Positions 1-7,050 of a stretch of DNA of 64,000 bases are shown one piece after another. The notes beneath the pieces are model-generated. The model did not search any database, was not told the DNA's origin, and worked only from the letters and a program-made list of their open reading frames with translations. This DNA is from a virus. Numbering within the stretch: the stretch's first letter is position 1; each line of letters begins with the position of its first letter. The position numbers and the translations under genes are program-made. The stretch is taken from IMG/VR virus record IMGVR_UViG_3300046507_000639, positions 64,001 through 128,000 of that record; one strand, 5' to 3'.

Positions 1-166
1 GGCCCACCAGCTTGCAGACCTCGACCTGGACGTGCGGCTTGTCGAACTTGAGCGACTGCAGCAGGCCCTCGAGCGAAGAGCACTCCACCCCGTCGAACAC
101 GAAGGGGTGGGGCGCGAAGTTTGAGAGTGCTGAAGACGGGTAGCCCGACTTGGAGCCGATGTTCAT
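1..166 (-). CDS. NADAR-family N-glycosidase (C-terminus outside window)
   Basis: The first 55 residues are visible; the rest lies beyond base 1. The N-terminus MNIGSKSGYPSSALSNF, followed by HPFVFDGVEC, SLEGLLQSLKF and VEVCKLVG, is the opening of the YbiA/NADAR (DUF1768) fold. Members cleave N-glycosidic bonds to ADP-ribose-type sugars, including removal of ADP-ribose from nucleic-acid guanine. The ATG at 166 overlaps the TGA of the upstream dCMP-hydroxymethylase-like gene, so it is co-translated with the base-modification operon. A role in NAD or ADP-ribose metabolism, or in countering host ADP-ribosylation defence, is inferred. Family assignment is fairly secure; substrate is unknown. Confidence 0.8.
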   Translation of the reverse strand, partial: MNIGSKSGYPSSALSNFAPHPFVFDGVECSSLEGLLQSLKFDKPHVQVEVCKLVG

Positions 167-849
167 CCCGTGTAGTCCTCGATGAGGTGGAAGTGCCTCT
201 CGTATATGTGCAAATTCTGGACCTGCCAGGTGATAGTGCCTGGATCGATCCAGAGGCCTCCCTCGACTTCACGGTCAGACAGGTCACGCGCGAGCAGTTC
301 GAGCACGTGCTTCTGCCACGCGTAGTCGTTCTTGTAGCCGAAGACGACGTCGTTGGAGCGCATCTGGACTACCGCGTGCAGCAGGTCGTCACGGACGTAG
401 TACGTCACGGCATTCGTGCAGATGAAGTCGTTCTTGCCGTTCTCGTCGTACTCGACCCAGATGGACGGCCGGTTGTAGACCATCGTGGCTCGGCGTGAGT
501 CTGGATTGTTACGCAGTTCTCGTGACACGTTGACGTACTGCCTGTGGTACTTCGGCGAGTAGATCAGGTGTCCGTAGTTTGAGTTGATCTCGCCGTGCTC
601 ATTGGCCGTCGACTGCCAGGCCGCCGGGACTTTCTCGCCGATGTCGTTCACGTTGGTCGACATAGACTCGTACCACGTGATCTCTGCGTCGACGTAGTCC
701 TGGTTGACCGTGCCGAAGATGGCCGGCTCGTCGGCCAGGAACGAGGCGCCGATGATCTCAATCATCTTGTGACCGCCGCGACCTGTAGTGAAGTCACTGT
801 ACTGGTACTTGCTGATGAACTCTCGGCGCACGTCGCGGACGTTGGTCAT
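163..849 (-). CDS. 42: dCMP hydroxymethylase-like enzyme of the thymidylate synthase family (T4 gp42-like)
   Basis: 228 aa. The thymidylate synthase core is visible: paired arginines in DSRR (119-120), nucleophile Cys144 in FICTNAVTYYV, and the phosphate/base-binding segment MRSNDVVFGYKNDYAWQ (163-179). In thymidylate synthase the base-recognition residue of this segment is Asn (LPFNIA). Here the aligned residue is Asp175, as in T4 gp42, which converts dCMP to 5-hydroxymethyl-dCMP with methylene-tetrahydrofolate. A dCMP rather than dUMP substrate is therefore inferred, and modified cytosine in virion DNA would follow. It sits between DUF1599/Nmad1 (3 bp upstream) and NADAR (overlap). A plain dCMP methylase cannot be excluded. 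Confidence 0.8.
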   Translation of the reverse strand: MTNVRDVRREFISKYQYSDFTTGRGGHKMIEIIGASFLADEPAIFGTVNQDYVDAEITWYESMSTNVNDIGEKVPAAWQSTANEHGEINSNYGHLIYSPKYHRQYVNVSRELRNNPDSRRATMVYNRPSIWVEYDENGKNDFICTNAVTYYVRDDLLHAVVQMRSNDVVFGYKNDYAWQKHVLELLARDLSDREVEGGLWIDPGTITWQVQNLHIYERHFHLIEDYTG

Positions 850-851
850 GA

Positions 852-1391
852 TCAGGCTCCCATCGATTCTTCGAAGTCACGGTAGACGACGTTGCCGTAC
901 TTGTCGTAACAGAAAGCGTTCCCCATCGCGTCACGCAGCGGCCAAGCGTCACTGAGCGCGTTGGCGTCCATCACGCTCGTGCCGCCGTAGAATTCCCCCG
1001 TGTAGGCAGGAGTGTTTGGCGGCCTCAGGTTGTAGTCCTGCTTCTCGGTGACCTTATCAAACGGTCTGTTGAACACGTCTCGGTCCGGGCGCTGGCCGTC
1101 GATGCCGTGCCGTGAGTAAGACACGAAGAAGCTCGCGTAGTTGATGAGGTCCTTCGCGGTGTCCTCGAGTGACTCGAAGTTCGGCTCTCCGCCGGCGTCC
1201 ATGAGGCTGCGGATGCGGAGCATCTTGGTGTTCAGCATGTCGTAGATCGACTCGAGCCCTCGCGGGTAGTAGTCGGCCTGGCGCACCGTCGACTTGTCGT
1301 TCTGGTAGTCGCGAGCCTTCCTGTTCTGGAGCTCGATGCACTGACGGAGAACCTTTACGGACTCGCGCTCATCAGGAGTATGACCTTCCAT
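852..1391 (-). CDS. DUF1599 / nucleotide-modification-associated domain 1 protein
   Basis: 179 aa from the ATG at 1391, which has AAAGGAT upstream; an in-frame GTG/ATG extension to 1427 would run through the promoter region and is not preferred. The sequence CIELQNRKARDYQN, QADYYPRGLESIYDML and TKMLRIRSLMD is the conserved core of DUF1599 (Nmad1). That family is found next to genes for modified nucleotides in phages, but its reaction is not established. It is the first gene of an operon continuing into the dCMP-hydroxymethylase-like and NADAR genes, served by the sigma70-like promoter at 1418-1446. A role in pyrimidine-base modification is inferred from context only. Confidence 0.75.
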   Translation of the reverse strand: MEGHTPDERESVKVLRQCIELQNRKARDYQNDKSTVRQADYYPRGLESIYDMLNTKMLRIRSLMDAGGEPNFESLEDTAKDLINYASFFVSYSRHGIDGQRPDRDVFNRPFDKVTEKQDYNLRPPNTPAYTGEFYGGTSVMDANALSDAWPLRDAMGNAFCYDKYGNVVYRDFEESMGA

Positions 1392-1403
1392 AGGTATCCT
1401 TTC

Positions 1404-1411
1404 TATAAATA
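1404..1411 (+). promoter_or_regulatory. T4-type late promoter
   Basis: Exact TATAAATA, about 50 bp before the small virion-type gene at 1460. It lies inside the divergent early promoter region of the minus-strand operon, so late initiation here would run against that operon's leader. Confidence 0.7.
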
Positions 1412-1417
1412 TGAGAA

Positions 1418-1446
1418 ACAGTAACACATTTCTGCAATTTTGTCAA
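1418..1446 (-). promoter_or_regulatory. sigma70-like early promoter
   Basis: On the minus strand: TTGACA, 17-bp spacer, TACTGT, reading toward the DUF1599, dCMP-hydroxymethylase-like and NADAR genes. It has the same layout as the other early promoters in the window. Confidence 0.6.
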
Positions 1447-1459
1447 CCAGGAGAGACAC

Positions 1460-1738
1460 GTGTCTACAGCCCTAGTAATCTTTGGAAAAAACAAGCGCGG
1501 GCCTGTGCTTGACTCGACGTTCACGTCGCAGTCAGTGGGCAACGCCGTGTCAAACGCGTGCCCTGCGTCGTTCAACTACGTGTCGGTGACGGCCGTGACC
1601 GGCAACGTCTACGTCGCGTTCGGTAACACTACCGTGACGGCTAACGCGTCGACCGACCCGCGGGCGTGGATACCCTCGGGGTCGACCCTCTCGTTCAGCT
1701 GCAACGTCGGCACCACGGTGTCGGTCACTGACGGTTAA
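1460..1738 (+). CDS. small beta-rich probable virion protein
   Basis: 92 aa, rich in Val, Thr, Ser and Asn with alternating hydrophobic residues (VSVTAVTGNVYVAFGN), which suggests a small beta-structured domain. There are no catalytic motifs. The ATG follows AGGAGAG, a strong ribosome site, and a perfect late promoter stands upstream, so it is expected to be expressed with virion proteins. It converges with the DexA-like gene, overlapping it by 4 bp. A decoration or fibre-associated role is possible but unproven. Confidence 0.6.
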   Translation: MSTALVIFGKNKRGPVLDSTFTSQSVGNAVSNACPASFNYVSVTAVTGNVYVAFGNTTVTANASTDPRAWIPSGSTLSFSCNVGTTVSVTDG

Positions 1739-2370
1739 TCGTTGATGTGGTCGAGGTCCGCCTCGGCCCTTATGATAGCCTGAAGCCTCATGACCTCGGC
1801 GGCGACGTCGTGCGTCGAGTCGTGGGGCACGAAGACCTCGTTCCACTTGGCCTCGTCCGTGAACGGGCAGAAGCTGTTCTTCACCTTGAAGTCGAACTTC
1901 GCGTCGATGAAAGTGCGGGTGTCTCGGACGGCCCAGTACTTCAGCAGGTCCTGTACCCTCGCCAGGTTACCCGTGTCGCGAGCGGTCCTCCACAGGATGA
2001 TCGGGTCGAACGTGTTGGACCTGCTCCACCAGTAGCTGATCTTCTTCGCGCCGGCGACGTAGTCGAGGTGCTGCTCGACCGCGTGTGCCAGCTTCTGGTC
2101 AGACGTGCTAGGCTTGAGGATGGACCGGGCCTTGGCGCCCTGCTGGCTCCACCACTCGAGGGTGGACTGCTCGATCTTGTACCCGTAGGTCTTGACCTGG
2201 TCCTCGACCTCGAACTTGACGCTCTTCACGTCCTTGATCAGCTCGCTGAAGCGGTACGGCTCCATGACGGAGGTGAACCGCGCCCGGTCGAAGTTGTAGA
2301 AAGAGACGTTCAGCACCGGACAGGTGTACACGTCCTGGCCTAGGGTCTCGTAGTCAAAGATATGGTCCAT
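1735..2370 (-). CDS. dexA: DexA-like DEDD 3'-5' exonuclease
   Basis: 211 aa from the ATG at 2370, which is preceded by GGAGAAACT; the longer frame to 2751 is an overlap with the fibre gene and is rejected. FDYETLG gives the first DEDD motif (Asp6, Glu8), as in T4 exonuclease A, followed by CPVLNVSFYNFD. The AHAVEQHLDYV, ISYWWSRSNTFDPIIL and WAVRDTRTFID segments supply later conserved blocks of the DnaQ-like fold. T4 DexA degrades DNA 3' to 5' and is non-essential. The gene lies just downstream of the tail-fibre gene ending at 2391. Family call is good; orthology to dexA is moderately sure. Confidence 0.7.
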   Translation of the reverse strand: MDHIFDYETLGQDVYTCPVLNVSFYNFDRARFTSVMEPYRFSELIKDVKSVKFEVEDQVKTYGYKIEQSTLEWWSQQGAKARSILKPSTSDQKLAHAVEQHLDYVAGAKKISYWWSRSNTFDPIILWRTARDTGNLARVQDLLKYWAVRDTRTFIDAKFDFKVKNSFCPFTDEAKWNEVFVPHDSTHDVAAEVMRLQAIIRAEADLDHIND

Positions 2371-2390
2371 AGTTTCTCCATTGTGAAGCG

Positions 2391-3986
2391 TTAGAGTGCG
2401 GCGGCCTTGAAGTCTTCCACGTGGATGCCGGTCGTGGTGCTCTGGGCGTTGCCCGCCCGGATGCCGGGTGAACCAGCCGCGGTGATGGCGGTGTCGGTCA
2501 CGGATATGATCTGAGTGCCGTTGACGCTGACGGATATAGTGCTGCCCACCATGCTGAGCCTCAGCACCTTGGTGCCGCTCGTGAAGGTGTCCGCGACGTT
2601 CGATCCGAGCTGAGTGGACGTGCCGGCGACGGTCTTGAACAGCTGCCACGAGTTGACAGACCCGCTCCACCGCGCGAAGTACAGGGTGTTGGCAGCAGCG
2701 GCCATTCGTCCTGCCACGCCGATGTTCTCCAGAGAAACGGTCGACACCCACGTGAGGGTCGCCTCGACGTAGTAGTCAGCCGTCGGCGGCGTGCCCGATG
2801 CGTGGTAGACGCCAGAGCCCGTAGGCGAGTACAGGCGGTTGTTCTGGATGGCAGACGGCGTTCCCGGCACGTACCCGCTCTGGACCACCCAGGGTCCGCC
2901 CTGCTCGGCGGTGTGCGAGGTGATGGCCACGCCGTTGGTGTCAGTGAAGGTGTCGTTGACGAAGGTAGACTGGGCGACAGTCACCGTAACCGTGATCGTC
3001 TGGTTGGTGGCGTTGCCCGCGGTGTCCGTCGCAGTCACTTGGACCACGTAGGTGTTGTTGGCGTCGCTGTCGACCGGAGAAGCGAAGGTCTTCGCGGTCA
3101 TCGACAACGTAGAACCAGTGAGGGTAAACAGTGACGCGTCTGCTCCACCGGTCTTCGTCCACGTCACGGTCTCGTTCGCCGTCAGGTTCATTGAGAAGGC
3201 GTTGGCTTCCACGACCGACTGCGTGGCGCTGCTGGTGATGGTCGGCGGGGTCGTGTCGGCGGGGAGAGCAGTCGGTACGCGAGTGGCCGCGAGCACGGCC
3301 GCGGCGATGACCGCGTGTCCGTTGTCGAGTGGGTGGATGTTGTCGGCGGGGTCGATCAGTGACGAGCCGCCGTTGTCCCTCATGGCGGAGTAGCTGTCAG
3401 CGTAATAGACGCCGAACTCCTGTGCCAATGCCTTGACGCCGGCCACGCCGGCTTCGAAGCCCGCTCGCGTCTGACCGGTGAAGCCGGCTGAGCCAGAGTT
3501 CAGTCCGACGTCGCTGATCCAGTGCGGTGAGACCATGCATATGTCTGCCTGCGTGTACCCCAAGGTAAGCAGACCGTTCAGCACTTCGCGGTAGTCGTTG
3601 AGGAGGTTGGCAGTGTTGAACGTCGCCGGAGCACCGGTGTACCGCAGGTCGTTGAAGCCATAGGCGATGATGCAGAACGCCCTCTTGTTCGTGCCCGTGA
3701 TGTCAGTCACGTAGCGGTCGCGACCGTTGCTGGCGCGAGGCTGCCCGGTAGAGTCTGGGCTGTTCTGCATGACGGTGCCGGGGATGCCCTGGTTGAGCAG
3801 CGTAGCGCTCTTAGCCGTGGCCACCAGGTTCGCCCAGCGGTTGGCCGTGACTGACGCGTTCACACCTGCCGTGATGCTGTCACCGAAGGCGACTATCGAG
3901 GCGAAGGTGGCGGGGAGGGGCAGAGCCGGGCTCTTCCTCCTGTGCGGGTGTAGTCCAAAGCCGAAGCCTGTGTCAAATCCTGGCAT
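2391..3986 (-). CDS. tail-fibre/host-recognition protein with SGNH hydrolase, cadherin-like and LamG-like domains
   Basis: 531 aa. The N-terminus MPGFDTGFGFGLHPHR closely matches that of the next fibre gene (4994-5009), suggesting a shared virion-attachment tag. Residues 30-220 form an SGNH/GDSL hydrolase: GDS (Ser37), a block II Gly near 67-70, GFND (Asn112) and DNIH (Asp215, His218). This is followed by a cadherin/Ig-like segment (about 240-330, TDTAGNATNQTITVTVT) and a C-terminal LamG-like beta sandwich. SGNH esterases on tail fibres commonly deacylate surface polysaccharide; that role is inferred. It begins 13 bp after the neighbouring fibre gene. Confidence 0.8.
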   Translation of the reverse strand: MPGFDTGFGFGLHPHRRKSPALPLPATFASIVAFGDSITAGVNASVTANRWANLVATAKSATLLNQGIPGTVMQNSPDSTGQPRASNGRDRYVTDITGTNKRAFCIIAYGFNDLRYTGAPATFNTANLLNDYREVLNGLLTLGYTQADICMVSPHWISDVGLNSGSAGFTGQTRAGFEAGVAGVKALAQEFGVYYADSYSAMRDNGGSSLIDPADNIHPLDNGHAVIAAAVLAATRVPTALPADTTPPTITSSATQSVVEANAFSMNLTANETVTWTKTGGADASLFTLTGSTLSMTAKTFASPVDSDANNTYVVQVTATDTAGNATNQTITVTVTVAQSTFVNDTFTDTNGVAITSHTAEQGGPWVVQSGYVPGTPSAIQNNRLYSPTGSGVYHASGTPPTADYYVEATLTWVSTVSLENIGVAGRMAAAANTLYFARWSGSVNSWQLFKTVAGTSTQLGSNVADTFTSGTKVLRLSMVGSTISVSVNGTQIISVTDTAITAAGSPGIRAGNAQSTTTGIHVEDFKAAAL

Positions 3987-3998
3987 GCGATGTTCCTG

Positions 3999-5009
3999 TT
4001 AGGCCTTTATGGCCATGTAGACGTAGTCACTGACTGACGCGTTCACGGTGACGCTCGTGCTGGTTATGGTGAAGCCGGTCGCGTTGACGTCGAGAGTATC
4101 GGACGACACTTCAGCGGTGGCTGCGTTGGGGTTGATGGCCATGTCGCCCGGGCCGGTCGGTATCCCTCGCGCGGTGTCGAGGATGAGCCAGTTGCCCGTT
4201 CCTCCCGAGATGCGCCGGATGAACAAGAACTGTGGCTGCCACCCCAGAGAGACGGACGGACCGGCCACGAGGCCGTTGCCGGTGTACTTGCCGCACTGGA
4301 TAATGCCCGTGGGGTCGTGGGCGAACACCCACATGACGTACGTGCCGCCGAGCGCGTTAACGATGGCGTTGTTACCCAGGTAGACGTTGGTGGCGTCGGA
4401 AGGCTGACCGCCGAAGGTGACGTCGTTGACGGTCGGCAGCGCGCTGTCGTTGAGCAGGTTGTACTGGTGCCCGGGGTTGCTCTGTATGTGGCTGACCGCG
4501 GGAGAACCTGCGCTGTCACGTCTCTTGACGATGATCAGTCCAGGCGTCACTCCGAGGGAGTGGGGGACGGCCTTGAGAGCGTTACCGTCACCGGTGTAGG
4601 CGATGACGTCGAAGAACCGAGCAGCCTTCTTGAACGTCCACCCGACGTAGGTAGAGGCGGCGGTGTTGACGCCTGTGGACGCGCCGAGGGAGAAGCCGTT
4701 GTTGTTGTAAGTATTCATGCTGTCGGGCAGCGACTGGGATGAGCCAGTGCTGATCGGCAGGTAGACGTTCGCCCCGCGCACGGTGTCAAAGAACTTCCAG
4801 CTTCCTGCGCCGTTTCGGTCCTTCGTGAGGACCATGCCGCCGGCCGTGAGGTCGACGCCGTTGACGACGTTCTGTGCTACGCCCGTGCCCGTCCACAACG
4901 AGGCCGAGAACACAGACGAAGGCGTCGGAGCCGGTGGGCCCGACGGTGTCGCGGGTGCTGCCCTCTTGGGGTGGTGGCCGAAGCCGAAACTTAGTTCGAA
5001 ACCTGGCAT
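3999..5009 (-). CDS. tail-fibre/virion surface protein of the T4-like and cyanophage fibre type
   Basis: 336 aa. The N-terminus MPGFELSFGFGHHPKR is shared with the SGNH fibre protein, followed by a Pro/Ala-rich hinge (about 17-32). The body carries the repeated pattern of phage fibre head domains: NGVDLTAGGMVLTKDRNG, FDTVRGANVYL, YVGWTFKKAARFFDVIAYTGDG, HSLGVTPGLIIVKRR and WLILDTARG. These occur in tail fibres of T4-like marine phages, where the region is expected to bind the host surface. No enzyme motif is seen. It precedes the SGNH fibre gene in the same orientation; no exact late promoter lies immediately upstream, though a CATAAATA variant occurs near 5344-5351. Confidence 0.7.
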   Translation of the reverse strand: MPGFELSFGFGHHPKRAAPATPSGPPAPTPSSVFSASLWTGTGVAQNVVNGVDLTAGGMVLTKDRNGAGSWKFFDTVRGANVYLPISTGSSQSLPDSMNTYNNNGFSLGASTGVNTAASTYVGWTFKKAARFFDVIAYTGDGNALKAVPHSLGVTPGLIIVKRRDSAGSPAVSHIQSNPGHQYNLLNDSALPTVNDVTFGGQPSDATNVYLGNNAIVNALGGTYVMWVFAHDPTGIIQCGKYTGNGLVAGPSVSLGWQPQFLFIRRISGGTGNWLILDTARGIPTGPGDMAINPNAATAEVSSDTLDVNATGFTITSTSVTVNASVSDYVYMAIKA

Positions 5010-5010
5010 G

Positions 5011-5241
5011 TCAAAGTACTTTCTCCATTAGGACTCCCAGCCCGTGAAGCAGGGTAAAGATGAACGACACGGCGCCGATGACTATGAGCACTATGAAGAA
5101 GTTGTAGTAGATCGCCGCGATGACTACCGCGGCGAGGATCAGCGTACATACTGCTAGGAAGGCTACTGCAAGCGCCGATGAAAATCTGCTGAGCAGGCTC
5201 AGACTTCTCCACCGACCGCAGATCTCTCCCAGGTACCCCAC
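5011..5241 (-). CDS. small membrane protein, two transmembrane helices
   Basis: 76 aa from a GTG start overlapping the preceding gene by 43 bp; a later start is possible. Residues 21-46 and 50-70 form two hydrophobic helices (LAVAFLAVCTLILAAVVIAAIYY and FFIVLIVIGAVSFIFTLL). There is no recognisable family. It lies between early genes and the fibre genes, so a host-membrane or lysis-related role is conceivable, but nothing in the sequence decides it. Confidence 0.5.
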   Translation of the reverse strand: MGYLGEICGRWRSLSLLSRFSSALAVAFLAVCTLILAAVVIAAIYYNFFIVLIVIGAVSFIFTLLHGLGVLMEKVL

Positions 5242-5792
5242 TTGTCGCTGTTACACCTCTTGATGACGGTGCTCTCGTGGCACCCCATCGCCTTCGCGGC
5301 TTCGGTAGCGCTGTTGAATTCTCGGCCGTCGATCCGATAGACGTATTTATGCGACGTCTTATCCCACTTCGTGAGCTTGATGCCCGCGGCGGCGTACTGC
5401 TGCTTCCAGTGGGTGAGGTTCGGGTCTGACTGGTACTTGATGAGCTGAGAGTTCTCTTTGCTCGTCACGAAGTGCACTCGCGCGCGTGACTGCATGAACT
5501 TCTCAAAGCGGTCGATCCGGTCAGCGGACAGTATGCCCTTCTGCATGAGGTCGACCATCTTCTTGGCGCTCTGGGTGCGTGAGAAGTAGTGCTCGCGGCA
5601 CACGTCTTTCGACAGGAGACCGGATGCGGCCTCGCTCACCCAGCCGGTGTGGTTCTTCGGGCACTGGTAGATGACGTCCGAGATGGTGGTGACCATCCGC
5701 TTGTAGTAGTCGGGATCGTACCCGAACTTCTGCCAGCCCTCAAACAGGGCGATGCTGATCTTCGTTGCTGTCTTGTATTTCGATTCGTTCAT
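5199..5792 (-). CDS. hypothetical protein with NUMOD1-like DNA-binding C-terminus
   Basis: 197 aa from the ATG at 5792; the frame upstream of it overlaps the 71-aa gene in another phase and looks non-coding. The C-terminal 40 residues (YRIDGREFNSATEAAKAMGC then HESTVIKRC) match the NUMOD1 pattern of homing-endonuclease-associated helix-turn-helix domains, in which a short aromatic-basic strand precedes a helix for DNA reading. No GIY-YIG or HNH catalytic motif is visible in the N-terminal part, although Cys and His are present around CPKNH and CREHYF. It may be a regulator or a decayed mobile-endonuclease derivative. Confidence 0.55.
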   Translation of the reverse strand: MNESKYKTATKISIALFEGWQKFGYDPDYYKRMVTTISDVIYQCPKNHTGWVSEAASGLLSKDVCREHYFSRTQSAKKMVDLMQKGILSADRIDRFEKFMQSRARVHFVTSKENSQLIKYQSDPNLTHWKQQYAAAGIKLTKWDKTSHKYVYRIDGREFNSATEAAKAMGCHESTVIKRCNSDKWGTWERSAVGGEV

Positions 5793-5955
5793 ATTGAATA
5801 AGTAATTTGAGAAAATTGTAGTGCTCCCCCGAGACGAGTATCTTAAACCGAGGGGAGTCAACCTCCCGCACGTCCACGAAGTCCAGGTCACAGGACTTCA
5901 CCATGCGGGAGAGTTCGAGTATCGGGAAGGATGCCTTGACTTCAAGTGTGTACAT
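5740..5955 (-). CDS. small hypothetical early protein
   Basis: 71 aa; the ATG at 5955 follows GAGGAG, a clear ribosome site, and the promoter at 5979-6007 reads directly into it. No domain is recognised; the composition is mixed alpha/beta with acidic stretches. Its last 53 bp overlap the start of the NUMOD1-like gene in another frame. Confidence 0.55.
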   Translation of the reverse strand: MYTLEVKASFPILELSRMVKSCDLDFVDVREVDSPRFKILVSGEHYNFLKLLIQYERIEIQDSNEDQHRPV

Positions 5956-5978
5956 GACGAAACTCCTCGGTCATTCTC

Positions 5979-6007
5979 ATAATAAACCGAGGAGCTCAAG
6001 ATGTAAA
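5979..6007 (-). promoter_or_regulatory. sigma70-like early promoter
   Basis: Minus strand TTTACA, 17-bp spacer, TATTAT. The spacer side contains CTCCTCGGTTTA, and the inverted partner ACCGAGGAG lies just downstream in the leader (about 5962-5995), so the transcript start may fold into a hairpin next to the ribosome site. Confidence 0.65.
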
Positions 6008-6017
6008 CGATTAAATT

Positions 6018-6578
6018 TCAGAAACCCGGTTCACTCTCGAGGTAGTCCTCGGCGTTGAGTCTCCTGCCGCACTTCGCGCAGTTCACGTCGTAGATGTAAG
6101 CTGAGCGGTGGCTCACGGTGAAGCCGTGATGATCACTTCGATGCTGGTACCCGCGCTCGGTCTCAGTGACGCAGTCACAGACGAAGACCGTCAGCTTGCC
6201 GTGGTTTCCCTCGTGGGAAGGCGGAGTCCAGCCCTCGGGCTTGATGAGGTCGGGCAGACCCAGCGGGTTCGGCCGGCTCTCTTTGACTCCGACGGCCTTG
6301 AGCATGTTCTTCTGGAGGACTCGGTCCCAGGCTTCTTGGCCGTCGACGCCGTAGAGGTCGAGCGTGCCGATGGCGACGACACAAATGTCGATGAGCGCGT
6401 CGACGACTTCTTCGGGGTTCTTCAGGTTGCCCTGGAGCTCTTTGTACTCCTCACCAATGAAGTTCGCACGGAACTTCAGGTACTTGCGCAGCTTGTCGAC
6501 CGACAGGGAGTCTACGGCCTCATGGAAGCCGTAGTGTACGTGCATGTCGTGTATGTCTTTGAACCAGTTAGATGACAA
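6018..6578 (-). CDS. MazG-like nucleotide pyrophosphohydrolase with C-terminal zinc-ribbon-like segment
   Basis: 186 aa from a TTG start at 6578, preceded by AAGAGA and placed right after the deformylase stop. The all-alpha NTP pyrophosphohydrolase signature is visible: GEEYKELQ (metal-binding Glu residues) and EEVVDALIDICVVAIGTLDL, then the phage-typical tail KNMLKAVGVKESRPN followed by LGLPDLIKPEGWTPPSHEGN. The last 60 residues carry CDC and CAKC pairs that could bind zinc. MazG-type enzymes hydrolyse (d)NTPs to monophosphates; in phages they are proposed to shape nucleotide pools or ppGpp levels. Substrate is not known. Confidence 0.75.
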   Translation of the reverse strand: MSSNWFKDIHDMHVHYGFHEAVDSLSVDKLRKYLKFRANFIGEEYKELQGNLKNPEEVVDALIDICVVAIGTLDLYGVDGQEAWDRVLQKNMLKAVGVKESRPNPLGLPDLIKPEGWTPPSHEGNHGKLTVFVCDCVTETERGYQHRSDHHGFTVSHRSAYIYDVNCAKCGRRLNAEDYLESEPGF

Positions 6579-6579
6579 A

Positions 6580-7050
6580 TTATCTCTTTCTCTTCTTCAT
6601 TCGCTTGAACGCGAGCTCTCGGTGGTAGCGAGTGGCCTTCTCGTAGAAAACTTCTCCCGCCAGGTGGTCGAGCTCGTGCAGCACTACTCGGGCCGTGAGG
6701 CCGTGGAACTCTCGGGTGATGGTCTCACCGTTGGGCATGGTGAAGCGGAGTCGGACTCCCTCGGGGCGCTTGATCTTGACGATCAGGTTCGGCCAGCTGA
6801 GGCACCCCTCGTCGAGGTAGACCTCTTCGCCCAGGTAGTCGACCACTCGCGGGTTGAACGCCGCGATGATCGGGTCGCTCTTGATCACGAAGACGCTGTA
6901 CGGGAAGCCGACCTGGTTGGCCGCCAGGCCTGCGCCGTTCTCGCGCAGCATGGTCTCGGTGAGGATCGTCGCGAGCTCGACGGGATCGATCGGAGGGTCG
7001 GCAAAGTCGAACCGCTCCGTCTTGGCTCGGAGGTACTCGTCACTCAGCAA
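6580..7050 (-). CDS. def: peptide deformylase
   Basis: 156 aa from a TTG start at 7050 overlapping the previous gene by 7 bp. All three deformylase motifs are intact: GAGLAANQ (39-46), EGCLSWP with metal ligand Cys83, and HELDH (His125, Glu126, His129). The enzyme removes the N-formyl group from nascent proteins. Phage-encoded deformylases are known from marine T4-like phages, where they are thought to sustain turnover of rapidly made proteins. The Lys/Arg-rich C-terminus (KRMKKRKR) is shorter than in bacterial enzymes. Confidence 0.9.
   Translation of the reverse strand: MLSDEYLRAKTERFDFADPPIDPVELATILTETMLRENGAGLAANQVGFPYSVFVIKSDPIIAAFNPRVVDYLGEEVYLDEGCLSWPNLIVKIKRPEGVRLRFTMPNGETITREFHGLTARVVLHELDHLAGEVFYEKATRYHRELAFKRMKKRKR

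Noticed and set aside
2371-2751. N-terminal extension of the DexA-like gene to 2751
   Set aside because: The added 127 residues are Arg/His-rich, overlap the SGNH fibre gene in another phase and precede a well-spaced ATG at 2370.
5344-5351. CATAAATA as late promoter for the fibre genes
   Set aside because: Lies inside a gene 335 bp before the fibre start and differs at the first base; kept only as a possibility. A similar match at about 8335-8342 inside gene 46 is surely chance.
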